Assembly: GCF_030345715.1 (NCBI RefSeq)
Contig: NZ_JAUASX010000009.1
Span: forward strand, 62,001-126,000
DNA: 64,000 bases
Reading direction: 5' to 3'
Source: Solimonas sp. SE-A11
GTDB lineage: Bacteria; Pseudomonadota; Gammaproteobacteria; Nevskiales; Nevskiaceae
Shown here: positions 1-7,343 of the stretch, piece after piece
How positions within the stretch are numbered: position 1 is the first letter of the stretch
Layout of the letters: each line of letters opens with the position of its first letter
The notes under the pieces: model-generated
Told to the model about the DNA's origin: nothing
What the model saw: the letters and a program-made list of their open reading frames with translations, nothing else
Databases searched by the model: none
Position numbers and translations under genes: made by a program

Positions 1-2
1 TC

Positions 3-1100
3 CGGCTTGCAATCGTGGATGGCTTCGCGGGTGGTGGCCGCTATGCCTGCGGTTCGTATGGATCGCCGCTCATCTTCGTCGATACCTTGATCAAGACAAC
101 GAACGAGATCAACACACGTCGGGCCGCAAATGCGATGAAGCCCATCCAGATCGAGTGTCTCCTGATCTTGAACGACATCGATCGATCCGTTGTGGAGGTT
201 TTGAAGGAGAACCTCGCGCCTCTGGAAGCTTCGGCCAAAGTCGAGGCGACGAACCTGCGATTGGTGATCGAGTACCACAACGACGCATTTGAGACGATCT
301 ACCCGGTCATTAAAGCCAGGATCAATAGCGCAGGTTGCAGCAACGTCTTCTTTAATCTGGATCAGTGCGGATACAAGTTCGTAACGTCCCAGTTGATTCG
401 AGACATTATGGCGTCTTGGAAGCGTGCAGAGGTGCTGCTCACTTTCATGATTAGCACAATCTTGGCCTACCTATCGCCTGACAAAGAAAAGTCCCGAGTG
501 CCTTTGGAGGCCGAAGTCCAAGCCAGGATCGATGCGATCAAGGCCGATCAACAACTCCTGACTAAAAGCAACTGGCTTGGTGTTTGCGAAAAGATCATTT
601 TTGAGCATCTCCGCGAGTGCGCTTCATTTGTCAGCCCTTTCTCTATCACGAATCCGAACGGCTGGCATTACTGGTTGATGCATTTCGCCACGTCGTATCG
701 CGCCCGGCAGGTTTATAACGATGTGCTCCATTCGGACGGTTTGTCGCAAGCGCACTTCGGCAAGTCTGGCCTTCGAATGCTGGCCTACGATCCTCTCGCA
801 GGTTCAGGCCAGCTCTACCTCTTCGATGGCAGCTCGCGTCAGAAAGCGATTGATTCATTAAATGAGGACATTCCTCGATTTATTGCGGAGTCAGGCGATT
901 CACTTTCAGTCGAAGAGTTCTACACCGCGGCTTACAACGAAACTCCTGCTCACAGCGACGACATACACCGGAGCATCATCGAATGCACGGACATCGAGGT
1001 AATCACTCCCAACGGGGGGCGGCGCCGTGAACCACACGCAATCGACATCGGGGACACGCTGAAGCTGAAGTCGCAGAAAAGTTTTGTGTTTGGCTTCTAG
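3..1100 (+). CDS. tcmP: Three-Cys-motif partner protein TcmP, 5' end outside window
   Basis: The frame is open from base 3 without a clear start, so the gene begins to the left. The first visible residues (VDGFAGGGRY, then GSPLI about ten residues on) match the signature of the TcmP family, whose members normally begin some 30-40 residues before it. The family resembles a nucleotide-binding or methyltransferase-like fold and is named for its frequent neighbour, a three-Cys-motif phage-type protein (DUF5131). That partner is not in the window and could lie upstream. About 365 codons are visible, near the usual length. TcmP genes are common in phages and mobile islands, but their biochemical role is not established. 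The family call rests on motif recall only. Confidence 0.7.
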   Translation, partial: RLAIVDGFAGGGRYACGSYGSPLIFVDTLIKTTNEINTRRAANAMKPIQIECLLILNDIDRSVVEVLKENLAPLEASAKVEATNLRLVIEYHNDAFETIYPVIKARINSAGCSNVFFNLDQCGYKFVTSQLIRDIMASWKRAEVLLTFMISTILAYLSPDKEKSRVPLEAEVQARIDAIKADQQLLTKSNWLGVCEKIIFEHLRECASFVSPFSITNPNGWHYWLMHFATSYRARQVYNDVLHSDGLSQAHFGKSGLRMLAYDPLAGSGQLYLFDGSSRQKAIDSLNEDIPRFIAESGDSLSVEEFYTAAYNETPAHSDDIHRSIIECTDIEVITPNGGRRREPHAIDIGDTLKLKSQKSFVFGF

Positions 1101-1138
1101 GAAGGCCTCAAGGTACGTCGACGGACAAGAACGATCGT

Positions 1139-1654
1139 CTACCTTGTGTCCGTTGCCGTCGATCGCTCTGCTGGTCGGAGCGCCTGCGTCGCTTGGCTGA
1201 GTGAGGCCTGCAGTTCGTTCCAGGCATCGAGGTGCGCCATGCAGGCGCTGCAAAGTCCTAGCTTGTAGGTGTCGTTGCAGCTATGCCAGCTGCAGGGCCC
1301 CTCTTCGGTCTCGCAGCCCATGCTGTCGGTACAGCCGCAGGCGATGCAGATCCAGTCCAGGGCCGCTCGTCCCGGATTCCAGAATGGAGCCTTGGCGCCC
1401 TGGCAGTCCGCCGGCGTCGCCAGCACCAGGCGGGAGGCCCTGACGGGGACGGGCTGGAGCTCGTCGCCGATCGCGCGCGCGAGCAGCGCGATCTCCAGTG
1501 TCGATCCGAAAGTAATCGCCGCCGGGATCGGAGGATTTCCAGCGGACCAAGCGGGAACGCCATCCTGCAGTCCGATCAAGGTTCCCAGGCCTTCATGAAT
1601 GGCTAGATAGCGGTGAGGGGCGAGGGGATGAGGGGCAATCGCGGGCTTTCCCAT
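1139..1654 (-). CDS. Cys-rich putative zinc-binding protein, phage/ICE type
   Basis: A 171-residue protein convergent with tcmP. The middle holds a dense Cys cluster, CIACGCTDSMGC, then PCSWHSC and CSAC, so two CxxC-like knuckles probably bind zinc. Small proteins with this C-x2-C-x-C...PC-x-W...C-x2-C layout are frequent in phages and integrated elements and are of unknown function. The N-terminal half (about residues 1-100) has no recognisable motif. The start at 1654 gives ATG; the gene ends 38 bases from the end of tcmP. Coding is supported by the conserved-looking Cys pattern; the function is unknown. Confidence 0.6.
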   Translation of the reverse strand: MGKPAIAPHPLAPHRYLAIHEGLGTLIGLQDGVPAWSAGNPPIPAAITFGSTLEIALLARAIGDELQPVPVRASRLVLATPADCQGAKAPFWNPGRAALDWICIACGCTDSMGCETEEGPCSWHSCNDTYKLGLCSACMAHLDAWNELQASLSQATQALRPAERSTATDTR

Positions 1655-1863
1655 GGCGTCGAATCCTGTGCGTGACTAAGGCCTGCATCCTGCGCGGGTG
1701 AGGCCTTCTCCACATCCAGAAATAAACCCGCCGAGTGGCGTGTTTTCCGCTTCTGTCATCGGGCACGGTTGGAGACACTGGCTTCGGGTTCGGTTTCCTC
1801 CAAGCGAATCCAGCGGGCTTGCCCCCAAGTCCGCCCTCCCTGCCCAGTGTGTGGGCTTTTGGG

Positions 1864-1891
1864 CCCCGGGTTCCCATCCCGGGGCTTTTTT
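1864..1891 (+). terminator. Rho-independent terminator upstream of the transfer operon
   Basis: A perfect 7-bp stem (ccccggg at 1864-1870 with cccgggg at 1878-1884) is followed by C and six T's. It lies in the 338-base gap between the Cys-rich gene and the first transfer gene. No gene ends just upstream on this strand, so it may end a short leader or shield the tra operon from readthrough. No other feature is clear in the gap. Confidence 0.7.
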
Positions 1892-1992
1892 GTGCCCGAG
1901 GCCGGCACTTGGACGCCACAAGGAAATCATGCAGGCGTTTGTCGTGTTTTTCGCTTCCGGGGGGTGAGAGGGGTTCCCAAACTGGCCGCCTC

Positions 1993-2502
1993 ATGGGGGT
2001 GATTGCGTGGTCAATGTTCAGGGGAACGGTCATCAAGTCCGCGGTGCTGCTTGCCTGCGCCTGGCTGACGCCGGCGACGGCCGCGCAGCCGTCTACCGTT
2101 TGGGACGACTGCTTTCAGGGTGCCGGGGAGTTCTACGGCATATCGCCAGTGCTGCTCAAGGCGATAGCGATCCAGGAGAGCTCTTTGAATCCGCTGGCCA
2201 AGAACCGCAACACCAACGGGACCTGGGACATCGGGCTGTTGCAGATCAATCAGAGCTGGTGGGAGCGCCTGCAGGCGTTCGGGATTCGGCCGGAGGATCT
2301 CTGGGACGCCTGCGTGTCGATCTACACCGGGGCGTGGATCCTGGCTCAGAACATCCACCAGTATGGGTACAACTGGAAGGCGGTAGGCACCTACAACGCC
2401 GGCACCAGCAAGAATCCGAAGGTCGAGGCGCGACGCAATGACTATGCGCGCCGCGTTAACCATCATCTTAACCGTCTCCCTGAGCGGCTGCGCGACCCCT
2501 GA
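1993..2502 (+). CDS. VirB1-like lytic transglycosylase of the conjugation system
   Basis: A 169-residue periplasmic enzyme predicted to cut the peptidoglycan glycan strand so that the transfer channel can cross the wall. A signal peptide (about residues 8-33, hydrophobic AVLLACAWL, ending ATAAQ) precedes a SLT domain. The motif AIAIQESSLNP carries the catalytic Glu, followed by GLLQIN and YNAG, the hallmark blocks of family 1 lytic transglycosylases. ATG at 1993 is chosen; ATG at 2014 is also possible and has a G-rich stretch upstream. The frame is open further back but that part does not resemble the family. It is the first gene of the operon and its 3' end overlaps the next gene by 65 bases. 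Confidence 0.9.
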   Translation: MGVIAWSMFRGTVIKSAVLLACAWLTPATAAQPSTVWDDCFQGAGEFYGISPVLLKAIAIQESSLNPLAKNRNTNGTWDIGLLQINQSWWERLQAFGIRPEDLWDACVSIYTGAWILAQNIHQYGYNWKAVGTYNAGTSKNPKVEARRNDYARRVNHHLNRLPERLRDP

Positions 2503-3301
2503 GCCTCTGTTGCCAGCCAAGGCCGCCTACCGGCCCGAGCCGGTACGGGTCGTCCAGATCACGGATTGGTCCGAGCTCGACGGACTGCGCGCCAGTTTTG
2601 TGCTGTGCGGGCCCGGCGTCTGCCCTTCGGCAACCCCGAAGACGCGGATCGAATCGCTGACCCAGATTGTCCGGCCGGTGCCGCCGGCGCCGACGGCACC
2701 GCTGCCTCCGCCGGAGTTCTCACGAGAGGCACTGGATTCCTACCTGGCGGCTGCCGACGCCCGCCAGCGCGCTGGCGCCGAGCCTGATGAGGCGGCGGCA
2801 TCGACGCCGCCCTTGGAGCCGGCCGCACTGCGCTTCGGCGCCGCTACCGAGGCCGCTGCTGCGGACGAGCGGACCTACCAGGTGCAGTTCTCGAAAGACT
2901 CTACCCGCATGTCGCCCACGGCGATCCAGGCCCTCTATGCCTGGATCCAGAGATTTGACGACGTGCCGATCCGCTACGCCCTGCGGATCTCCGGACCGAT
3001 CGGTGAGACGACGGCAGAGCGCCGCCTGGGAGCCGTCCACCAGGCGTTGCGCGCCTACGGAGTTCCGGTGTTTCGGCTGAGCTCGACGTTTGTGCCCACG
3101 AAGCCACCGGATGCGCAGGAAGACGGCAAGACGGTCACCGTCACCGTCACCGCGTTCGCCGGTTTCGTTACCGAACCAGAACAACCGGCTCCCGCCGCCT
3201 ACGGGAGTCGAGGGACGTTGGCCGAAGAGCGCGCGGCCGATTCCGACACGTCCACCTCACCCGCGCGTTCGCTTCAGCCATCCACTTTGATTCAGGAGTA
3301 G
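2438..3301 (+). CDS. Lipoprotein with OmpA-like C-terminal domain
   Basis: A 287-residue predicted outer-membrane lipoprotein: the signal sequence ends in the lipobox LSGC (Cys18). A Pro/Ala-rich middle (residues 80-135) leads to a domain from about 145 to 245 resembling an OmpA/MotB fold (a strand beginning YQVQFSKDST, a helix, then a second alpha-beta unit). Its position between the transglycosylase and the pilins suggests a role in anchoring or gating the transfer apparatus at the wall, but no named Tra protein was recognised. It starts inside the previous gene; a second ATG at 2444 is possible. Confidence 0.7.
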   Translation: MTMRAALTIILTVSLSGCATPEPLLPAKAAYRPEPVRVVQITDWSELDGLRASFVLCGPGVCPSATPKTRIESLTQIVRPVPPAPTAPLPPPEFSREALDSYLAAADARQRAGAEPDEAAASTPPLEPAALRFGAATEAAAADERTYQVQFSKDSTRMSPTAIQALYAWIQRFDDVPIRYALRISGPIGETTAERRLGAVHQALRAYGVPVFRLSSTFVPTKPPDAQEDGKTVTVTVTAFAGFVTEPEQPAPAAYGSRGTLAEERAADSDTSTSPARSLQPSTLIQE

Positions 3302-3306
3302 TCCCC

Positions 3307-3639
3307 ATGGAACTCGTTCAGACCCTCCCGGCCGACCAGGCCGCCGCCCACAACCGCATCAAGAACGCCATCTTCGCGGCGGCCCTGATGCTCGCGCTGA
3401 TCCCGGTCGCCGACGCCGGTACCACCGGCGCCGCCTTCCAGACCTTCTACACGTTCATCAACGACGCGGCGACCGGCTACCTCGGTCGTGGCATCGCGCT
3501 GACGGGCGGTGTGATCGGCCTGGGTATGGGCGCGGCGACCGGCAAGGCACTGCCGGCCGCTATCGGCATCGTCCTGGCGATCTTCGGCGCCCTGGGCCCG
3601 GCGATCGTCAACTCGATCTTCGCCTCGGCAATCATCTAA
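3307..3639 (+). CDS. traA: F-type pilin precursor, copy 1 (TraA-like)
   Basis: A 110-residue small membrane protein. An N-terminal leader with a hydrophobic run (FAAALMLALIPVADA) ends near residue 37, giving a mature peptide of about 73 residues with two hydrophobic segments: GIALTGGVIGLGMGAATG, then a short polar turn and a second segment. That is the layout of F-family pilins, which sit in the inner membrane until polymerised. Its place just ahead of traL and traE matches the F operon order. The mature part is nearly identical to the next pilin gene, while the leaders differ. Confidence 0.8.
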   Translation: MELVQTLPADQAAAHNRIKNAIFAAALMLALIPVADAGTTGAAFQTFYTFINDAATGYLGRGIALTGGVIGLGMGAATGKALPAAIGIVLAIFGALGPAIVNSIFASAII

Positions 3640-3647
3640 GCGATCCA

Positions 3648-3677
3648 GCCCGCGCCAGGTGATCGCCTGGCGCGGGC
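3648..3677. other. Perfect 12-bp inverted repeat between the two pilin genes
   Basis: gcccgcgccagg (3648-3659) pairs perfectly with 3666-3677 around a 6-base loop. It follows the first pilin stop codon and has no T-run, so in mRNA it would be a strong stem-loop without being a clear terminator. It may stabilise or process the pilin message, or dampen readthrough into downstream genes so that pilin is over-produced. Confidence 0.75.
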
Positions 3678-3704
3678 AGACGCTCTCCACTCAAGGAGAA
3701 GCAC

Positions 3705-4031
3705 ATGAAGACACTGGCCATCCAATACGAGGGTATGGATTTGCGGCAGAAGCGCAATCTCATGCTCGCACTGAGCGCCGCGCTGATGCTGCCGATGGCA
3801 GCGGATGCCGCGACCACCGGCGGCGCATTCCTGACGTTCTACAACTTCATCTTCCAGGCCGCTACCGGCTACCTGGGCCGCGGCATTGCCCTGACGGGCG
3901 GCATCATCGGCCTCGGCATGGGTGCTGCCACGGGCAAGGCATTGCCGGCAGCCATCGGCATCGTCCTGGCGATCTTCGGCGCCCTGGGCCCGGCGATCGT
4001 CAACTCGATCTTCTCGTCGGCTGTCGTCTGA
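3705..4031 (+). CDS. traA2: F-type pilin precursor, copy 2 (TraA-like)
   Basis: A 108-residue paralogue of the preceding gene. From ATTGGAFLTFY onward it matches copy 1 with only a few substitutions; leader residues 1-34 are different but keep a basic start and hydrophobic core (LMLALSAALMLPMAADA). A good ribosome-binding site (aaggag) lies 8 bases before ATG. Tandem, diverging pilin genes could give mixed pili or a dosage increase. Both reading frames are intact, so both are likely expressed. Confidence 0.8.
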   Translation: MKTLAIQYEGMDLRQKRNLMLALSAALMLPMAADAATTGGAFLTFYNFIFQAATGYLGRGIALTGGIIGLGMGAATGKALPAAIGIVLAIFGALGPAIVNSIFSSAVV

Positions 4032-4047
4032 CCGCCATTCCGCGGCG

Positions 4048-4074
4048 CCTGGCCCATTCTGCATTCGGGCCAGG
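4048..4074 (+). terminator. Stem-loop after pilin 2, possible attenuator
   Basis: cctggccc (4048-4055) pairs with gggccagg (4067-4074); flanking bases extend the stem imperfectly and tttt follows at 4083. It shares the ccagg/cctgg core with the hairpin after pilin 1. A partial terminator here would explain high pilin and lower downstream expression. Confidence 0.55.
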
Positions 4075-4109
4075 TGCTGCGGCTTTTCACTCTCCGCCCT
4101 GGTGCGCTG

Positions 4110-4403
4110 ATGTCCGAGCCCTATTTCATTCCGCGGACTCTCGATGATCCGCCGCTGTTCTTCCTCTGGAACTTCGATGAGGCCGCCCTCTTCCTGATCT
4201 GGGCGATTCTCGGCGCTGTCATGGGCGCGATGACGTTTCTCCTGGGAGCGCTGGTCGGCTACCTGTTTGCGCGCGGCTATGCGCGCATGAAGGAGCAGGG
4301 CGGGCGAGGCCTGCTGTTTCGCGTGCTCTTCTGGTACGTGCCCTCCGATTGGTGGATCACCACACGCACTCCGAGCGACGTGCGCGAGTACATCGGAGGC
4401 TGA
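4110..4403 (+). CDS. traL: Conjugative pilus assembly protein TraL
   Basis: A 97-residue inner-membrane protein of the size and layout of F TraL: a short cytoplasmic start (YFIPRTLDDPP), two hydrophobic spans (about residues 25-55), and the conserved tail with VLFWYVP and R/Y/G-rich end (DVREYIGG). It is thought to belong to the inner-membrane part of the pilus assembly complex. ATG at 4110 is chosen over an upstream in-frame start because the family begins with this segment. It lies directly before traE with a 3-base gap. Confidence 0.85.
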   Translation: MSEPYFIPRTLDDPPLFFLWNFDEAALFLIWAILGAVMGAMTFLLGALVGYLFARGYARMKEQGGRGLLFRVLFWYVPSDWWITTRTPSDVREYIGG

Positions 4404-4406
4404 CCC

Positions 4407-5033
4407 ATGCTGCAAGAGAAATACTCATCAAAGCTGGCCATGGCGCTTGGTGGCCGGAAGCTCTGGATGCTGGTCGCGATCGCGTCGATCGTCTCCAACC
4501 TGATGCTGTCCTGCAAGATGCTGAACACCAGCACGGCCGAGAAGACCATCGTCACTCCGCCGGTCGTGGACAAGGCGTTCTGGGTGCATGGCGACGAGGT
4601 TTCGCCCGAGTACCTGGAGCAGATGGCGCTGTTCTTCGCCGACCAGGCGCTGACCTACAGCATGGACAACATCGCCGGGCGGGTAGAGGTCTTCCTCCGC
4701 CACGTCGATCCGGCGGCCTACGGCGCGCTCAAGGTGAAGCTGACCACCGAAGCGGACCGCATCGTCCACAGCAACCTCGCGTCCGTGTTCTATCCCGTCG
4801 ACGTGCGCATCCGGCAGAAGCCGGAGAAGAAGGTGGCCATCACCGGCGACCTGATCTCGATGGTCGGCGAAAAGACCACCGGCAAGCGCCGCGCCATCTT
4901 CGTCGTCTCCTTCAAGTACACCAACGGCCGCCTCTACGTGGCCAATTTCGAAGAGGTTTTCAATGAAGCGGATCCGTTCAACGATCAAGGCGTGCCTGCT
5001 GGCGATTCCGCTGCTGGCAGCCCTCCCGGTTGA
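4407..5033 (+). CDS. traE: Type IV secretion protein TraE (VirB8-like)
   Basis: A 208-residue bitopic protein: an N-terminal anchor (LWMLVAIASIVSNLML, about residues 21-37) and a periplasmic domain typical of TraE/VirB8, with EVSPEYLEQMALFF early and FKYTNGRLYVANFEEV near the end. It would link the inner-membrane ATPase side to the periplasmic core. The last 71 bases overlap traK in another frame, and the final 25 residues or so (Gly/Ala/Pro-rich) look like an extension forced by that overlap. Confidence 0.9.
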   Translation: MLQEKYSSKLAMALGGRKLWMLVAIASIVSNLMLSCKMLNTSTAEKTIVTPPVVDKAFWVHGDEVSPEYLEQMALFFADQALTYSMDNIAGRVEVFLRHVDPAAYGALKVKLTTEADRIVHSNLASVFYPVDVRIRQKPEKKVAITGDLISMVGEKTTGKRRAIFVVSFKYTNGRLYVANFEEVFNEADPFNDQGVPAGDSAAGSPPG

Positions 5034-5700
5034 GGCGAACCAGGAGATCGCCGTCCGGGACGGCGGCAGCGCGACGATCACCGTCTCGGCGCGGGAACTG
5101 ACGCGCATTAGCATGGCGGGCGGTGGCCGCCTGTCCAAGGTCTGGGCGGTGCCCGGAACGATGGAGATCCAGGACGACAAGAAGGCCGGCGAGATCTTCA
5201 TCAAGCCGCTGAACGTCATGCCGGGCCAGGCCTTCAGCTTCTTCGCACGCGACGATCGCGGGGCTACGTTCACGCTCATCGCGACGGCCGCCGATCTTCC
5301 GTCGCAGTCAATCCAGCTGCGCAGCACCGGCGGCGGTTCGGCACCGCCAGCGGCGCGCCTGGAATCCTCCGGGCCTACAGAGCCGCACATCCGCCGCGTC
5401 AAGGCGCTGATGAAGGCACTGGCCCTGCGAAAACTGCCGCATGGCTATCAGTCAGAGGAACTGGACCAGCCGGTGCCGGTTTGGCGGGAAACGGAGGTTC
5501 GGATCAAGGAACGCTGGACCGGAGAGCTCGTCGGAGAAATCTGGAGCATCCGCAATGCCGGCAATGAGGATCTGAGGTTCTCCGAAGAGGAGTTCAAGGA
5601 CTTCTATGCCGACGTGGTGGCCATGGCCATCACCGAGCATGAAGTTCGCCCGGGTGACTCCACCGAAGTCCTGATCCTGCGGCGCGGGGTTGCGCGATGA
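4963..5700 (+). CDS. traK: Type IV secretion protein TraK (VirB9-like, secretin-type)
   Basis: A 245-residue exported protein with a signal peptide ending near ALPVEANQ (residue 27). The mature part is rich in beta strands, as expected for F TraK, which forms the outer-membrane core with TraB and TraV. The block IFIKPLNVMPGQAFSFF (about 78-94) is typical of the family. It starts inside traE, and its stop overlaps the traB start (ATGA), so translation is probably coupled. Confidence 0.88.
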   Translation: MKRIRSTIKACLLAIPLLAALPVEANQEIAVRDGGSATITVSARELTRISMAGGGRLSKVWAVPGTMEIQDDKKAGEIFIKPLNVMPGQAFSFFARDDRGATFTLIATAADLPSQSIQLRSTGGGSAPPAARLESSGPTEPHIRRVKALMKALALRKLPHGYQSEELDQPVPVWRETEVRIKERWTGELVGEIWSIRNAGNEDLRFSEEEFKDFYADVVAMAITEHEVRPGDSTEVLILRRGVAR

Positions 5701-6932
5701 GCAGCCTGCCTGAGATCAAGGGCAAAAGTGCGGTCAAGCGCAAGCAGATGGCGATCGTGCTTTTCGGCCTGGCGGGCTTCCTGGCGCTGCTGATCGGCGG
5801 GCTTTACATGTCCGACCCGAACCGCAAGAACGGCGGCGCGGCGCAGAACCCGATGAACAAGCCGCCCCCGGACGTCACCAAGAGCTTCAAGACGCCGGCG
5901 TCGGGACGCACCGACCAGGAAGTGTGGGTCACCAAGTCAGAGGCGGACCTCAAGCAGCTGCAGACCCAGTACGAGGACATGCAGCGCCGGCTCAAGGAGG
6001 CGGAAGATCGTGAGAGCAACGCCGGCTCCGCGCCGCCGCCGCCATCGAGCTTCCCCCAGAACTTCTCCTCGACAGCTGTTCCCAGCACCCGGGAGAATCT
6101 TCCGCCGCCGCCTCCGCCGCCGTCGTCGATCGGTTCGCGCGCGCAGCCGGGCGCGATGTCGCCGGGGCAGGTAGGCCCGGATGGCCAGCCGGTGCGGCAA
6201 CCTGGCATCCAGGTGATCGACCTGTCCGAGCCCGAGATTTCGGAGCCGGGCAAGGCGGCCGGGGTGCCGAAGCGCACGTCGAAGAACTATCTGCCGGCCG
6301 GCAGCTTCGCCAAGGTCAAGCTGCTGTCGGGCATGGATGCACCCACCGGCGCGCTGGCGCGGACCCAGCCCACGCCGGTCTTCATCGTCATCAAGGACCG
6401 CGGCTCGCTCCCCAATGACTTCAGGAGCAATGTGCGCGAGTGCAGGATCGTCGGCGCCGCCTACGGTGACCTCTCGGCAGAGCGTGCGTACATCCGCCTG
6501 GAAACCCTGACTTGCGTCACCCCCGATGACGAGATCGTGGAGGTCTCGGTCAAGGGCTACGTTGCCGGCGAGGACGGCAAGACTGGCCTGAGAGGCGATG
6601 TCGTCAGCAAGCAGGGCCAGATGATCGGCAAGGCCGCCCTGGCGGGCCTGGCCAGCGGTCTGGGTACCAGCATTTCGCAGGCTTACACGCAGGTGTCCAC
6701 CAATCCGCTTGGCGCCGTCCAGACGGTGGACCCCAAGGACATTGGCAAACAGGGACTCGCGCAAGGCGCCGCAACGGCGCTGGAAAAGATCGCGGACTTC
6801 TACATCGCGCGCGCCGAGGAACTGTTCCCCGTCATCGAGATTGGTGCGGGCCGCACCGTCGACATCGTGATTACCGAAGGCGTCGCGCTCGGCGATGCCT
6901 TCGAGCGCGCTGCGCTCGCCCTGGAGGAGTAG
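5697..6932 (+). CDS. traB: Type IV secretion protein TraB (VirB10-like)
   Basis: A 411-residue scaffold protein. A single anchor at residues 18-38 is followed by a coiled-coil stretch (KSEADLKQLQTQYEDM, about 82-105), a Pro-rich linker typical of VirB10 proteins (runs of P near 115-145), and the C-terminal beta-barrel domain beginning near YLPAGSFAKVKLLSGMDAPT. The block RLETLTCVTPDDEIVEVSVKG is the conserved TraB core. It spans both membranes and transmits ATPase-driven changes to the outer-membrane pore. Confidence 0.93.
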   Translation: MSSLPEIKGKSAVKRKQMAIVLFGLAGFLALLIGGLYMSDPNRKNGGAAQNPMNKPPPDVTKSFKTPASGRTDQEVWVTKSEADLKQLQTQYEDMQRRLKEAEDRESNAGSAPPPPSSFPQNFSSTAVPSTRENLPPPPPPPSSIGSRAQPGAMSPGQVGPDGQPVRQPGIQVIDLSEPEISEPGKAAGVPKRTSKNYLPAGSFAKVKLLSGMDAPTGALARTQPTPVFIVIKDRGSLPNDFRSNVRECRIVGAAYGDLSAERAYIRLETLTCVTPDDEIVEVSVKGYVAGEDGKTGLRGDVVSKQGQMIGKAALAGLASGLGTSISQAYTQVSTNPLGAVQTVDPKDIGKQGLAQGAATALEKIADFYIARAEELFPVIEIGAGRTVDIVITEGVALGDAFERAALALEE

Positions 6933-6938
6933 GAGAAA

Positions 6939-7343
6939 ATGAACGAGAAGGTCTATCTGCGCGCCGCCCTGGTGTTCTCGTGCGCCGCGATGCTCTCTTT
7001 GATGGTCGGTTGTGCCAGCGAGCCCAAGTACGCGTGTGGCGTGCCGGAAACCAATTCCCGCTGCAGGAGTGTGTCGGAAGTAGCAGCCAAAGACGATCCT
7101 CCCATGCGCATCGCCGGCACCAACCGCTCGGAGCGGGCACCGGCCCCGCCGGCGCCGCCCACGCCGCAAGTTTCCGCACCGCGGCCGGTGCTGGCTTCGC
7201 CAGGGCCCGGTGCCGCCATCCTGTCCCGGCCCAGGATCCTGCGCGCCCTGGTGATGCCCTGGCAGGACAAGGACGGCGATCTCAACGCCGGCGGCTACGT
7301 GTACCTGCGCTTGGATGACGGCGAATGGACCATCGGAAAGTAA
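6939..7343 (+). CDS. traV: Type IV secretion lipoprotein TraV (VirB7-like)
   Basis: A 134-residue lipoprotein: the signal sequence ends at LMVGC (Cys25) and two further Cys residues follow closely (YACGV, SRCRS), the pattern of F TraV, which forms the outer-membrane ring with TraK and TraB. A Pro/Ala-rich linker leads to a short conserved end (ILRALVMPWQDKDGDL, then YVYLRLDDGEW). It overlaps the start of traC by 19 bases in a different frame. Confidence 0.88.
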   Translation: MNEKVYLRAALVFSCAAMLSLMVGCASEPKYACGVPETNSRCRSVSEVAAKDDPPMRIAGTNRSERAPAPPAPPTPQVSAPRPVLASPGPGAAILSRPRILRALVMPWQDKDGDLNAGGYVYLRLDDGEWTIGK

